From CBDFHV01 sp965247705 (GTDB lineage: Bacteria; Pseudomonadota; Alphaproteobacteria; Rhodospirillales; CAMCUA01), in NCBI GenBank assembly GCA_965247705.1, contig CBDFHV010000069.1, forward strand, positions 13,604 to 77,603: a stretch of 64,000 bases of DNA, in the 5' to 3' direction. Of the stretch, positions 17,643-26,376 are shown piece by piece. The position numbers and the translations under genes were made by a program. The notes beneath the pieces were generated by a model that had not been told where the DNA came from, searched no databases, and saw nothing but the letters and a program-made list of their open reading frames with translations. The first letter of the stretch is position 1, and each line of letters begins with the position of its first letter.

Positions 17643-17900
17643 TCAGGCTTCGATGTCCAGGCCCTCGCCGCGCCCTTCACGGCGGTCCCGGGTCGGGTCC
17701 CGATTGGGGTTGTTGTCCAACTCGTCGGTCTGGGCGACGGATTGGGCCTGCGCCCCCGCCGGCAGAGGCGCTTGCTGCGCGGCCGTCTGCAACAGGTCGG
17801 CGGATTCCTGAACCTGAACTTGAGGATCGGCCCGTAAGGGATTGGTGGTGGTTTGGTTTGTCGGGACGGCGCTGCTCACGCCGACGGGGTCCAAAGCCAT
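17643..17900 (-). CDS. Hypothetical protein, Gln/Ala-rich
   Basis: An 85-residue protein starting MALDPVGVSSAVPTNQ, with a middle rich in Gln and Ala (ESADLLQTAAQQAPLPAG) and a charged C-terminus. A GGAAAGG precedes the ATG by about ten bases. No transmembrane segment or known domain was recognised. It is upstream of, and co-directional with, the dioxygenase gene, with a 73-bp gap. Confidence 0.5.
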   Translation of the reverse strand: MALDPVGVSSAVPTNQTTTNPLRADPQVQVQESADLLQTAAQQAPLPAGAQAQSVAQTDELDNNPNRDPTRDRREGRGEGLDIEA

Positions 17901-17985
17901 CTCGACCGCCTTTCCATTATTCTCGCGACTGAAGGAAAGAATAGTGTACCACGGGGTGCCGCCAGGAGGAACCCATGCGAAAGGG

Positions 17986-18203
17986 TAGTGCCCCCCATCG
18001 CAATTCCCGACCCCATACGACGGCCTTGCGCGTTCATCCGGCCAGGCGCGGGACGCGCAAGGCCGCCCACTGGGTCGCTTTTCCCGTCCCCTCGGGGCGT
18101 CGGCGACGCTTGACGATGGCCCCGCATCGCCGGCGCGCCGCCTCCTGCCGAGGGAACGGGAAAAGCGATCGTATGGGGTGGGGAATTGCGATGGGGGGCA
18201 CTA
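17986..18203. mobile_element. MITE-like element with nested hairpins
   Basis: A 218-bp non-coding unit. Outer inverted repeats of 35 bp (17986-18020 and 18169-18203) match at 34 positions and begin TAGTGCCCCCCATCGC. Inside are two further hairpins: a perfect 12-bp pair (18021-18032 with 18054-18065, CGGCCTTGCGCG) and a 20-bp pair with one mismatch (18076-18095 with 18148-18167, starting CGCTTTTCCCG). The short ORFs across it are by-products of the repeats. No transposase is associated with it in the window. Confidence 0.75.
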
Positions 18204-18216
18204 GGCGGGTGTGACC

Positions 18217-18939
18217 TCAGAACAGGGACACGACGCCCTTCAAGCCTTCCTCGCCGACCTGGATGGAGTACATACGGGTATCCTCTTCCGGTCGGTCGCC
18301 GTTGAGATAGACGTCGCGCAATTCGGGCACCCGGGGCGGATTCAAGGCCACCCCGGTAGGGTCCCAGGCCAGCAGGAGGTTGGGGAAAGCGGCCGCCTCG
18401 TAGGCCGGCGACGGCCATCGAAAGGCGGCGAAGAAAGGGCGGCCTTCCCGGCACCCGGTGACGATCCAGTAAAAGTCGTAGCTGTTCAGGCGCTGCCCGT
18501 CCGGCGCGCCGTCGAAGACGTCGCTCGCCGCCATGGCCTCACGCAGCCGTCCCAGATCCAGATCCCGCAGCCACACGCGGCTCGTTTCGCCTCGCCATGG
18601 TCCGGCCAAATCGAAGCTGCGGTCGAGGATCACGTTGCTCAAGTCCGCCGTCCCCAGGATGCGCACGTCCAGAGAATGCCCCTGGGGGGCGCCGATGGCG
18701 TCCACCTCGTAGGTCCGGACCTGCTCCACGTTGATGGCATTGTGGACAAATCGGTAGCGGTCGGGCGCACCGGGACCGCAAGCCGCCCGGATGTCTTCGC
18801 CGTCCAGATAGCTAAACCATGAGAACTTGCGAGCCACCGGATTGTCGGACCCACGATAAGCGCGGGCGGACAGCAGACCGACAATGAGGATTGCTGCCAG
18901 ACCGATCGAGATGGGCCGTGACGTCCAAGTCGGTTCCAT
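18217..18939 (-). CDS. Hypothetical membrane-anchored protein
   Basis: A 240-residue protein with one N-terminal transmembrane segment (PISIGLAAILIVGLLSA) followed by a soluble part predicted to lie outside the membrane. Sequence features such as WFSYLDGEDIRAACGPGAPDRYR and YDFYWIVTGCREGRPFFAAF suggest a compact fold with two cysteines, but no family was recognised. Start ATG 18939 gives a normal signal-anchor; the longer frame to 18999 overlaps the divergent hydrolase gene. The gene reads toward the nested-hairpin element, 13 bp away. Confidence 0.7.
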   Translation of the reverse strand: MEPTWTSRPISIGLAAILIVGLLSARAYRGSDNPVARKFSWFSYLDGEDIRAACGPGAPDRYRFVHNAINVEQVRTYEVDAIGAPQGHSLDVRILGTADLSNVILDRSFDLAGPWRGETSRVWLRDLDLGRLREAMAASDVFDGAPDGQRLNSYDFYWIVTGCREGRPFFAAFRWPSPAYEAAAFPNLLLAWDPTGVALNPPRVPELRDVYLNGDRPEEDTRMYSIQVGEEGLKGVVSLF

Positions 18940-18976
18940 GGCACGATCTCCCGCGGACGTTGGGGAGCGTATTGTG

Positions 18977-19762
18977 ATGCCGACCGTGCAATCGAACAAG
19001 GCCAGCCTGTATTACGAAGTTCACGGCGAGGGGGCGGCGATCGTCTTTGCCCATGGCCGGGGTGGCAACGCCGCCATCTGGTGGCAGCAGACGGCCCATT
19101 TTTCCGACGGCTTCAAGGTGATCGTCTTCGACCATCGGACTTTCGGCCGCTCCATGGGCGGCGCCGATGGGTTCAGCCAAAGCCAGATGGTGGCCGACCT
19201 GATGGCCATTCTGGACGCCGAAGGCATCGACCGGGCCGCCCTCGTCTGCCAGACCATGGGCGGCTGGACGGGCCTGGGCGCGGCGGTTCACTATCCCGAG
19301 CGGGTATCCTGCCTTGTCCTCACCGGCACCCCGGGCGGCCTGATCACACCGGCCATGCAGGATCTGCTGGCGGCATGGGATCGTGCGCCGGAACGGATCA
19401 GCGAATTCCCGGGCCGGGTCCTGGCCCCCGACTTTCCGGCGCGGGAACCGGCCAAGACCCTGCTCTATGCCCAAGTCTCCGCCTTCAACGTGGGCGTCGA
19501 TCCGGACGCCCTGAAAGTATTGCGCGACCCAGCCCACGCGCTTGCGCCCAGCCAATTCCGGGACTATCGGATCCCCACCCTGTTCATCCTTGGCGAGCAC
19601 GACCAGCTCTTCCCACCGGCCGTGTTGCGCCTGGCGGCGGCCGAGGTGCCCGGCGCCGAAGTGGAGGAAATGGCGGGTGCGGGACACTCCCCCTACTGGG
19701 AGCAACCCGATCTCTACAACGCCATGGTGCAGCGGTTCCTGGACAAGCACCTGTCCAACTGA
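18977..19762 (+). CDS. Alpha/beta hydrolase with Thr at the nucleophile position
   Basis: A 261-residue alpha/beta hydrolase. FAHGRGGNAA forms the oxyanion-hole region, GEHD carries the acid residue and GAGHSPYWE the catalytic His. The nucleophile elbow reads LVCQTMGG, so Thr93 (codon ACC) stands where Ser is normal. GGGGAG lies eight bases before ATG 18977. The gene diverges from the membrane protein at 18217-18939. It may be an inactive or altered hydrolase; substrate unknown. Confidence 0.85.
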   Translation: MPTVQSNKASLYYEVHGEGAAIVFAHGRGGNAAIWWQQTAHFSDGFKVIVFDHRTFGRSMGGADGFSQSQMVADLMAILDAEGIDRAALVCQTMGGWTGLGAAVHYPERVSCLVLTGTPGGLITPAMQDLLAAWDRAPERISEFPGRVLAPDFPAREPAKTLLYAQVSAFNVGVDPDALKVLRDPAHALAPSQFRDYRIPTLFILGEHDQLFPPAVLRLAAAEVPGAEVEEMAGAGHSPYWEQPDLYNAMVQRFLDKHLSN

Positions 19763-19765
19763 AGT

Positions 19766-20668
19766 TCAGGACGTCGCCTTCGCGATGGCCGATTCCCGGC
19801 GCGCGATGTAGAGGCCGGCACCGAAGATGACCGCCGCGCCGACCCAGGTCCAAATGTCCGGTTGCTGATCGAACAGGATCGCGCCCAAGGCACTGACGAA
19901 TACCATCTGAAGAAACCGGAACGGCACCACCGCCGAAGCCTCGGCGATGCGAAGAGACTGGGCGAGGCACAGCAGGCCAATGGTCCCCGACATCCCCTGC
20001 ACCGCCATCCAGGCCAGCATCTGCGCGCTCGGCCAGACCCACACGGTGAGCGCAGTGGGCAAGGCACCAATGGTCATTAGTATGCTCACGTAGGCGACGA
20101 TCGTGCCCGGCGAATCGGTGCGCGCCAGGGATTTGGTGACGATGTAGGCGGCGGCGGCGAATGCGGCGCCCAGCAGGGCCAGGATCGCCGCCGGGGAAAC
20201 AACCTCCACCCCCGGCCTGACAATCAGCAAAGTGCCGGCGAACCCGACGATGGTCGCCCCCCAGCGCCGTGGCCCGACCGGCTCCTTGAGGATCAGGGCC
20301 GCGCCGACGATGACGAACAGGGGCGACGTGAAGGTCAGCGCCGCGACCTTGGCCATGGGAATCTGGGTAATCGCCCAGAATACCATGGTGGTGGCGAAGA
20401 GCTGGGCCAGGGCATTGAAGCCGTGCAACTTGGCATGGCGCCTCCGCAGGCTCACCCCGCCTCGACGCAGGATCAGCGGCACCATGACCAGTGCCCCGAA
20501 CAGGAAGCGGAAAAACGTTACCTGGAAGGCGTGAAGCTCATTCGCTCCATGGCGCACCAGCGCCCACATGACGGCGAAGGCGATCCCCGCCCCGATCATC
20601 CACAAGGCGCCTTTTACGTTGTCGGCTGGCGCGCGCAATGGTTGGCCCGAAGCGGGCGGCAGCGTCAC
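19766..20668 (-). CDS. EamA-family (DMT superfamily) transporter
   Basis: A 300-residue protein with ten hydrophobic segments in two EamA repeats (GALWMIGAGIAFAVMWAL near the start, WVGAAVIFGAGLYIARRES at the end). It converges on the alpha/beta hydrolase gene with a 3-bp gap. The third paralogue of this type within 16 kb. Substrate unknown. Confidence 0.9.
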   Translation of the reverse strand: MTLPPASGQPLRAPADNVKGALWMIGAGIAFAVMWALVRHGANELHAFQVTFFRFLFGALVMVPLILRRGGVSLRRRHAKLHGFNALAQLFATTMVFWAITQIPMAKVAALTFTSPLFVIVGAALILKEPVGPRRWGATIVGFAGTLLIVRPGVEVVSPAAILALLGAAFAAAAYIVTKSLARTDSPGTIVAYVSILMTIGALPTALTVWVWPSAQMLAWMAVQGMSGTIGLLCLAQSLRIAEASAVVPFRFLQMVFVSALGAILFDQQPDIWTWVGAAVIFGAGLYIARRESAIAKATS

Positions 20669-20687
20669 CGGGCGGGACCGACCTGCC

Positions 20688-22070
20688 TCAGCCGGCCGCC
20701 ACCCTGTCGGCCCGTGAGCGGGCGCGCGTGGCCCCCACCCAGTCGCCTAGGCCTTCGAGCGCTTGTGCCGTCTTCACCCAGGTCCCCCGGCCGTGGGGAC
20801 GCACTTCTCCGCGTTCGGACAAGAGGCCACGGGCAAGGTCCCAGTATTGCGCCTTCAATGCCGCCTCGATCAGGATCTGGTCGAACAGGTCCCGCTGGGC
20901 ATGGCTTCCGCCCAACGCGGGAAAATGGTGGCGCAAGGCGCCGATGCCGTCCACGGCCGTCTCGAAATCGTCCCGGTAATAGGCTCGTATGGCCTCGCCC
21001 AGGGGAAGGGCCACGGACGCGGTGACCGCGGCCCCAGTCTCGCGGGGCGAGGCCGCGTAGGCCCGCATGGAAGACAACAGTTGATCCACCGCCTCGAAGC
21101 GGCCGTCGGCGGCAAGGGCGATCAAGGCGTGCATGTCGGTAAACACCATGGCGCGATCGTCGACCCAATGCTCCGCCGCGTCGGCGAGGGCGCCCCAGCG
21201 GTTGCCCACGTCCACGTCGAGGAAATCCAGGCGCAGCAAGATGGACACGGCGTTCTGGACGTCCAGGTAGAAGGCGTTCTCGTCGGGGCGGATCGCCCGG
21301 TCGTAGGACGCAAGCACGGCGTCGTGGTCGCCCATGTCGAGGGCGAACAGGGCGCCGTGCCACCACAAGTGTCCGCGGAAGGGGCTGCGGTCGTCCCAGG
21401 CGTCCGGCGGGCGGTCGATCCACGCCCGCCCTTCGGCCAGGCGGCCCTGCATCTCCAGCACGTGGGTCACCGCATGCAGGCCCCACAGGTCGTCCCCGTT
21501 CGCTTCCACGGCCTGTCGGCCGAGGGCCTCGGCCTCGGCGTACTCCCGGCTTTCCTCGCGGCCGAAGGCATACATGCCGAGCACGAACCCCCGCCCCGGG
21601 ACACCGGCGTCCCAGGCATGGATCACCCGGGCGATGGCATTGCGGATCTCCACCGACCGTCCCATCCAGAACAAGCAGGAGTGTTGCAGCCGCAGGGCCA
21701 GCATGTCCCGGGGATGGGCCACCAGGACGCCTTCCCACAGTGTCACCGCCTTGTCCATGTCCCCTTGGATCCAGGCCCGAAGGGCCGCGAGATGACCCCG
21801 CTCCCGTTCGGTGGCGCCAACCGCCGCCATTTCCGCATGGGCGAGGCTTGCCGCCGCCCGGCCGCGTACCGCCTGGCTGCCCATGAGCATGAACAGGTAT
21901 CCCGCCAGGCAATGGCCCATGACGAATTCCGGATCGGCCTCGAGGGCCCTTTTAACGGCGTCGCGAATGGCCGTGCGGTAGGTCAGGTAGTGGGCCATTG
22001 CCTCGTTGAAGGCATCGGCGGCCGCCGGCTCCGCCGTCGTCAGGGTCAGGCCACGCTCGTCCGTCGCCAT
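20688..22070 (-). CDS. TTC38-like tetratricopeptide repeat protein
   Basis: A 460-residue helical-repeat protein. The segment FRGHLWWHGALFALDMGD and the spacing of helices resemble the TTC38 family, found in bacteria and animals with unknown biochemical role. Repeats run from about residue 40 to the end; there is no signal peptide, so it is cytosolic. Start ATG 22070 (MATDERGLTLTTAEP) was preferred to the GC-rich extension up to 22145. It lies 19 bp downstream of no other gene on its strand and seems monocistronic. Confidence 0.85.
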   Translation of the reverse strand: MATDERGLTLTTAEPAAADAFNEAMAHYLTYRTAIRDAVKRALEADPEFVMGHCLAGYLFMLMGSQAVRGRAAASLAHAEMAAVGATERERGHLAALRAWIQGDMDKAVTLWEGVLVAHPRDMLALRLQHSCLFWMGRSVEIRNAIARVIHAWDAGVPGRGFVLGMYAFGREESREYAEAEALGRQAVEANGDDLWGLHAVTHVLEMQGRLAEGRAWIDRPPDAWDDRSPFRGHLWWHGALFALDMGDHDAVLASYDRAIRPDENAFYLDVQNAVSILLRLDFLDVDVGNRWGALADAAEHWVDDRAMVFTDMHALIALAADGRFEAVDQLLSSMRAYAASPRETGAAVTASVALPLGEAIRAYYRDDFETAVDGIGALRHHFPALGGSHAQRDLFDQILIEAALKAQYWDLARGLLSERGEVRPHGRGTWVKTAQALEGLGDWVGATRARSRADRVAAG

Positions 22071-22213
22071 GGATCGCGCCTCTTCTGGCTGAATTCGGGG
22101 GCGACCAAGGTAGATCAGGCGATGGCGCGGGTCCACGCGCCTCAAGGGGCGCTCGCGACCGCGAAACCGCTCCGCTAAGGTGTCGCCAACCCATCTCCAA
22201 TCGGAGCTCCCCC

Positions 22214-23083
22214 ATGTCCACGCCCGTTTTTAGAGACTACGACCAGGAGGCCCTGGACCGGGAATACAACAACATGGCCAAGGTGCCGGGGGCGGCGGAG
22301 ATCATGGCCCGTAGCGAGGCGGCCAGCGCCGAGGCCCGGGCTGCCCTCACCTGCCGCCTGGATGTGCCCTATGGGGCCAGCGAAGCGGAGAAGCTGGACC
22401 TGTTCCTGCCCGACGGCCCGGGGCCCCACCCGGTGATGGTTTACATTCACGGCGGCTATTGGCGAGCCCGGAATCGCCGGGACTTCAGCTTCGTCGCCCC
22501 ACCCTTCGTGGCCCGCGGCGTGGCTACGGCGGTGAGCGGCTACGCCCTCTGCCCAGTGGTGAGCATCGACGAACTGGTGCGCCAGTGCCGAGCCGCCGTC
22601 GCCTGGTTGTGGAAGAACGCCGACAGTCTTTCCCTCGATCGCGACCGCCTGTTCGTTTGCGGTCACTCCGCCGGCGGCCACATCGTGGCCATGTGCCTGG
22701 CCACCCCGTGGCGGGAGTTCGATTCGGCCCTGCCCGCGGACCCGATCCGGGGCGCAACGGCCCTCAGCGGCCTTTACGACCTGGAGCCGATTCGGCTCTG
22801 TTTCCTCAACGCCGAGGTTCGCATGTCGGCCCAAGACGCGGCCCGGAACAGCCCGGTCCTGCTCACCCCGGGCAGCACCCCGCCCCTGATCCTCGCCGTC
22901 GGCGGCCTGGAGGGTCCGGAATATCTTCGCCAGACCCGGGACCTGGAAGCGGCCTGGACGCCCCATGGCATAGCGCCCCGGGTCATGGTCCTCGACGGGG
23001 CGGACCACTTCTCCATCCTCGACGAACTGACCGATCCGGCGCGCCCGCTCGCCCGTGCGGTGTTCGCCCAGATCGGCGTCTAG
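22214..23083 (+). CDS. Alpha/beta hydrolase of the kynurenine formamidase/BD-FAE type
   Basis: A 289-residue hydrolase with HGGYW (residues 79-83), the HGGxW oxyanion motif of kynurenine formamidases, and the nucleophile elbow GHSAGGH with Ser152. The acid and His lie in the C-terminal part (DGADHFSILDEL). It starts at ATG 22214 with GGAGCTCCC just upstream. Its TAG overlaps the stop of the convergent DadA-like gene by four bases. Acting on N-formyl or ester substrates is likely from family knowledge; the true substrate is open. Confidence 0.88.
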   Translation: MSTPVFRDYDQEALDREYNNMAKVPGAAEIMARSEAASAEARAALTCRLDVPYGASEAEKLDLFLPDGPGPHPVMVYIHGGYWRARNRRDFSFVAPPFVARGVATAVSGYALCPVVSIDELVRQCRAAVAWLWKNADSLSLDRDRLFVCGHSAGGHIVAMCLATPWREFDSALPADPIRGATALSGLYDLEPIRLCFLNAEVRMSAQDAARNSPVLLTPGSTPPLILAVGGLEGPEYLRQTRDLEAAWTPHGIAPRVMVLDGADHFSILDELTDPARPLARAVFAQIGV

Positions 23084-24279
23084 AACCTGTCGGGGCTGTA
23101 GGGCGCGACGTCGAGACAGGGCGCGCGCTCGGCGGCGATGTCGCCGATTAGGCGGCCGGTGCCGGGGCCGATGTTGAACCCGCTGTGGCCGTGGCCGAAG
23201 GCGAAGATGACCCGCCGGTGCCGGGGTGAGCGGCCGATCACCGGCAGGTAGTCGGGCGTCACCGGCCGAGCGCCCATCCAGCGGCTTTTGCCCGTATCGT
23301 CGAGGCCGGGGATGAGCTGCTTGGCGAAACGGCCGACCCGTTCGGCCAAGCGCCAGCGGGGATTGTCCACGCCGGCGGAAAACTCGGCCATGCCGCTGGC
23401 CCGGATACCGTGCTCCATCGGGGTGACGATCATCTTGCGCTCCTGCCACAGCACCGAGATGCGCATGGCGACCCCCGCGTCGGGCATCATCACGTGATAG
23501 CCCCGTTCGGCGACCAGGGGAACTTGGGTGCCGAGCCCTGCCGCCAGATCCCGCGACCAGATACCGGCGGCCAGCACCACCTGATCGGTCTCGTGGCGGC
23601 CGGCATCGGTGATGATGATGGGCCGGCCCTCGGCGTCGAACGCGAAGCTCAGCGCTTTTTCCCGGCGGATCTCGCCTCCCTTCGCCACGCACAATGCGGC
23701 CAGGGTCTGAACGACCCGCAGGGGATTGAGCAGGTGTCCGGCATCGGGCGCGTAGACCCCGCGCACCGCGATCGGGCCCACCACGGGCTCCATATCGCGG
23801 ACCCCGTCGCCGCTCAGCGATTCCAGCGCGATGCCCCGCTTGCGCCGGAATTCGAGACCATACTCGTCCTTCTTGTAGCCGGACTCCGTGCTCCAGACGA
23901 ACAAGCGCCCGTGCTTGGTCAAAAGTTCCGGGGCGCCGGCCTTGGCGATGGGGCCCGTGCGCTCCGGGCGGGTGCAATCCAGATAGCCCCGAAACCAAGG
24001 CAGCAATCGGTTCATGTGGGACCAATGGACGGACAGGGGATGCCGGGGGTCGAGCAGCATCCCCGGCAGCTTGAAGACGACTCCCGGGATGGCGTAGTGG
24101 GCATTGCCGCCCAGGTTGCCGGCGGCGCCAAAAGACGTGTTCTCGCCCGGCCCGTCGGGATCGATCACGCTCACCCTGAATCCCTGGCGCTGCAGATAGA
24201 CGGCACAGCACAGCCCGATGATTCCGGCGCCCACCACCACAACCCGATTTTCGCTTTCGTTCGCCACGGCGCGTCGCAC
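23080..24279 (-). CDS. D-amino-acid dehydrogenase-like FAD oxidoreductase
   Basis: A 399-residue DAO-family flavoprotein. The N-terminal dinucleotide fold reads VVVVGAGIIGLCCAVYLQRQG, preceded by a few residues from a GTG start (an internal GTG nine bases later is possible). GRPIIITDAG and VVLAAGIWS belong to the FAD-binding core, and the C-terminal ARPVTPDYLPVIG and FGHGHSGFNIGPGTG are typical for DadA-like enzymes. It likely oxidises a D-amino acid or a secondary amine at the membrane. It converges with the formamidase-like gene. Confidence 0.9.
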   Translation of the reverse strand: MRRAVANESENRVVVVGAGIIGLCCAVYLQRQGFRVSVIDPDGPGENTSFGAAGNLGGNAHYAIPGVVFKLPGMLLDPRHPLSVHWSHMNRLLPWFRGYLDCTRPERTGPIAKAGAPELLTKHGRLFVWSTESGYKKDEYGLEFRRKRGIALESLSGDGVRDMEPVVGPIAVRGVYAPDAGHLLNPLRVVQTLAALCVAKGGEIRREKALSFAFDAEGRPIIITDAGRHETDQVVLAAGIWSRDLAAGLGTQVPLVAERGYHVMMPDAGVAMRISVLWQERKMIVTPMEHGIRASGMAEFSAGVDNPRWRLAERVGRFAKQLIPGLDDTGKSRWMGARPVTPDYLPVIGRSPRHRRVIFAFGHGHSGFNIGPGTGRLIGDIAAERAPCLDVAPYSPDRF

Positions 24280-24479
24280 TCTTAGCCGAATGTGGGCCGA
24301 GATTAGGGACCGTCCCCGACGGGTGCAATGACGCCCCCGAAAGGGGCGATTGACGGCGGGGGATTGCTTGTGTTGGTTTCACGGCATTGACCGGGGTTCG
24401 CGATCCCAGGAGAATCGACGAATCCCCCCGGGCGCCGACCGCCAGGGGCACCACCAATCGGAGGCGGACGACCCACCCC

Positions 24480-25457
24480 ATGGCCGATCCCCAGCGCCTT
24501 CACATTTCTCCGGAGATGCGCCCCAAGCCCGATGACGTGACCTACGATCTGGACCGGGCGCTCTCGTCCGTGGTGTCCCTTCAGGCCCTGGTCCCCGACG
24601 ATGCCTATACCGCCGGCAGCCTGGGCAACGAACGGGCGGGCAATGGCGTCCTCATTCGCGACGACGGGCTGGTGCTGACCATCGGCTATCTGATTACCGA
24701 GGCGGAGCAGGTCTGGCTGATCGACGAATCCGAGGCTGCCACCGCCGCCCACGTTGTCGCCTACGACCAGCAAACCGGCCTCGGCCTGGTGCAGGCCCTG
24801 GGCCGCCTCAGCGGCCATGCCCTGCCCATGGGCAACTCGGCCGACCTGGCGGTGGGGGACGACGTGGTGGTCGCCGGCCACGGCGGGCGAAGCCACGCCA
24901 TCAATGCGGAGGTGATCGCCAAGCGGGAGTTCGCGGGCTACTGGGAATACGTGCTGGACGAGGGCATCTTCACCGCCCCGGCCCACCCCAATTGGGGCGG
25001 CACCGCGGTGATCGGCGCCGACGGCACACTACGTGGCCTGGGGTCCCTCTATGTCCAGCAGACCACCGGCGACGGCGAACCGGAGGAAGGCAACATGATC
25101 GTTCCCATCGACCTGTTGAAGCCGATCATGGACGACCTGCTGACCCTGGGGCGGGTCAACAAGCCGCCCCGGCCGTGGCTGGGCATGTTGACCACCGAAA
25201 TCGACGACAAGCTGGTGGTCGCCTCGGTCAGCGCCGGCGCGCCGGCGGACCAGGCCGATGTGCAAGTCGGCGACGTGGTGTTGGGCGTCGCCGGTCATCC
25301 GGTCAACGGCCTGGCCAACCTGTTTCGCCGGGTCTGGGCCCAGGGCGAAGCCGGGGTCACCGTGCCCCTGACCGTGCACCGGGACGGGGACACCCTGGAG
25401 ATCCCCGTCCTGACCGGCGCCCGCACCGACTTCCTGAAGTCCCCTCGGCTGCACTGA
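24480..25457 (+). CDS. Degenerate trypsin-like (HtrA-type) protein with PDZ domain
   Basis: A 325-residue protein built like HtrA/DegP: an N-terminal protease-like barrel (about 20-220) and a PDZ domain (about 235-320, PWLGMLTTEI and VGDVVLGVAGHPVNG). The barrel motifs are recognisable but the catalytic residues are not there. GNGVLIRDDGLVLTIGYLI stands where HtrA has the His, QTGLGLVQ where it has the Asp, and PNWGGTAV where GNSGGP is expected. No signal peptide is seen, so it should be cytosolic. It may be a binding protein or chaperone rather than a protease. Confidence 0.82.
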   Translation: MADPQRLHISPEMRPKPDDVTYDLDRALSSVVSLQALVPDDAYTAGSLGNERAGNGVLIRDDGLVLTIGYLITEAEQVWLIDESEAATAAHVVAYDQQTGLGLVQALGRLSGHALPMGNSADLAVGDDVVVAGHGGRSHAINAEVIAKREFAGYWEYVLDEGIFTAPAHPNWGGTAVIGADGTLRGLGSLYVQQTTGDGEPEEGNMIVPIDLLKPIMDDLLTLGRVNKPPRPWLGMLTTEIDDKLVVASVSAGAPADQADVQVGDVVLGVAGHPVNGLANLFRRVWAQGEAGVTVPLTVHRDGDTLEIPVLTGARTDFLKSPRLH

Positions 25458-25466
25458 AACGGACGG

Positions 25467-26111
25467 TTACGGCTTCGGCTTTTTGCCCTCGGCGGCCTCG
25501 CCGCCATCCCCTTTCGCCGATCGGCGCGGCCACATGAGATTGCGCAGGGTCACCCGGTCGGGCACCCCGGTGACGGTCAGGCCGTTCTGCCGCTGATAGG
25601 CGGCCACCGCCTGCTCGGTGGCTTTGTCGAAGACGCCGCTGGGCGGGCCGACGAAGTAGCCGTCCGTCGCCAGCTTGGCCTGCACCCGGGCCAGGGTCTG
25701 GCGGTAGAGGATCACGGTTTGGGCCTGGCCTTCGGCCCGCACCACCGGCTCGGCGGCGCGCAGGCGGTCCTTCTCCATGCTGCCAAGCAGGATGACCAGG
25801 CCGCTGGCGAAGCGGTCGTCGGGCCGGGCGCGGCAGAAGTTGGCCAGCAGGCGCGCCAAGTCGGTGGTGTCTTCCCAGGTCAGGATGTCGTAGGTGTCGT
25901 TGCGCAGCAGGTTGTAGGCGCTCACGAATCCGTCGATCCAGCCGCCGAACTCGGCGTAGGTCCATGTCAGGCCCTTGCGCTCCTCCAGGTATCGCGCGCA
26001 GGTGGCGGCGCCGGCTCCCTTGGGCGCGAAGCGATTCTGCTGGTCCGCCGCCTGGGCGCCCGCCGAGGCCACCACAAGGCCCACCACGAGTCCGAGGGCA
26101 AGGGGTTTCAT
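25467..26111 (-). CDS. Exported HdeA-like protein with peptidoglycan-binding domain
   Basis: A 214-residue protein with a signal peptide (MKPLALGLVVGLVVASAGAQA). The first half (ATCARYLEERKG, FGGWIDGFVSAYN, ANFCRARPDD) contains two cysteines in an HdeA-like helical arrangement. The C-terminal part, YFVGPPSGVFDKATEQAVAAYQRQNGL, is a peptidoglycan-binding type 1 repeat. Start ATG 26111 follows GAGAGGAC closely. Probably periplasmic and associated with cell wall; function unknown. Converges with the PDZ protein gene. Confidence 0.82.
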   Translation of the reverse strand: MKPLALGLVVGLVVASAGAQAADQQNRFAPKGAGAATCARYLEERKGLTWTYAEFGGWIDGFVSAYNLLRNDTYDILTWEDTTDLARLLANFCRARPDDRFASGLVILLGSMEKDRLRAAEPVVRAEGQAQTVILYRQTLARVQAKLATDGYFVGPPSGVFDKATEQAVAAYQRQNGLTVTGVPDRVTLRNLMWPRRSAKGDGGEAAEGKKPKP

Positions 26112-26222
26112 GTCGTCCTCTCGGGTTGTTGACCGGGTTGCCGGAGGGATCATACCAGCGAACAGGTTGCCTGACCCGCCTGTTGCCCTTGGTGGGGATC
26201 GGGAATGTCCCTTGCCAGGAGC

Positions 26223-26290
26223 GGGCGGGTCTCAGACCCGCCCCTACGCAATCTCGCTCCGGGGCGTAGGGGCCGGTCTCAGACCGGCCC
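26223..26290. repeat. Palindromic repeat pair, locus 2
   Basis: At 26223-26243 the arms GGGCGGGTCT and AGACCCGCCC flank a central C; at 26270-26290 the arms GGGCCGGTCT and AGACCGGCCC do. Both are perfect palindromes apart from the centre, separated by a CTACGC...GCGTAGGGG spacer. This pair lies between two genes on the minus strand: downstream of the PEP-CTERM gene and upstream of the HdeA-like gene. It is the same family as the loci at 2963, 49175 and 61575. Confidence 0.85.
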
Positions 26291-26376
26291 GCTTCAGACG
26301 CATTTTCGGCCATCCCTTGAATCGGAAACGGCGGCCCCGAAGGGCCGCCGTCCGTGATCCGTCCTGGTAAAACGAA

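Noticed and set aside
17975..18454. ORFs across the nested-hairpin element on both strands
   Set aside because: They run through inverted repeats and give mirror-like, low-complexity peptides; no ribosome binding sites in proper places.
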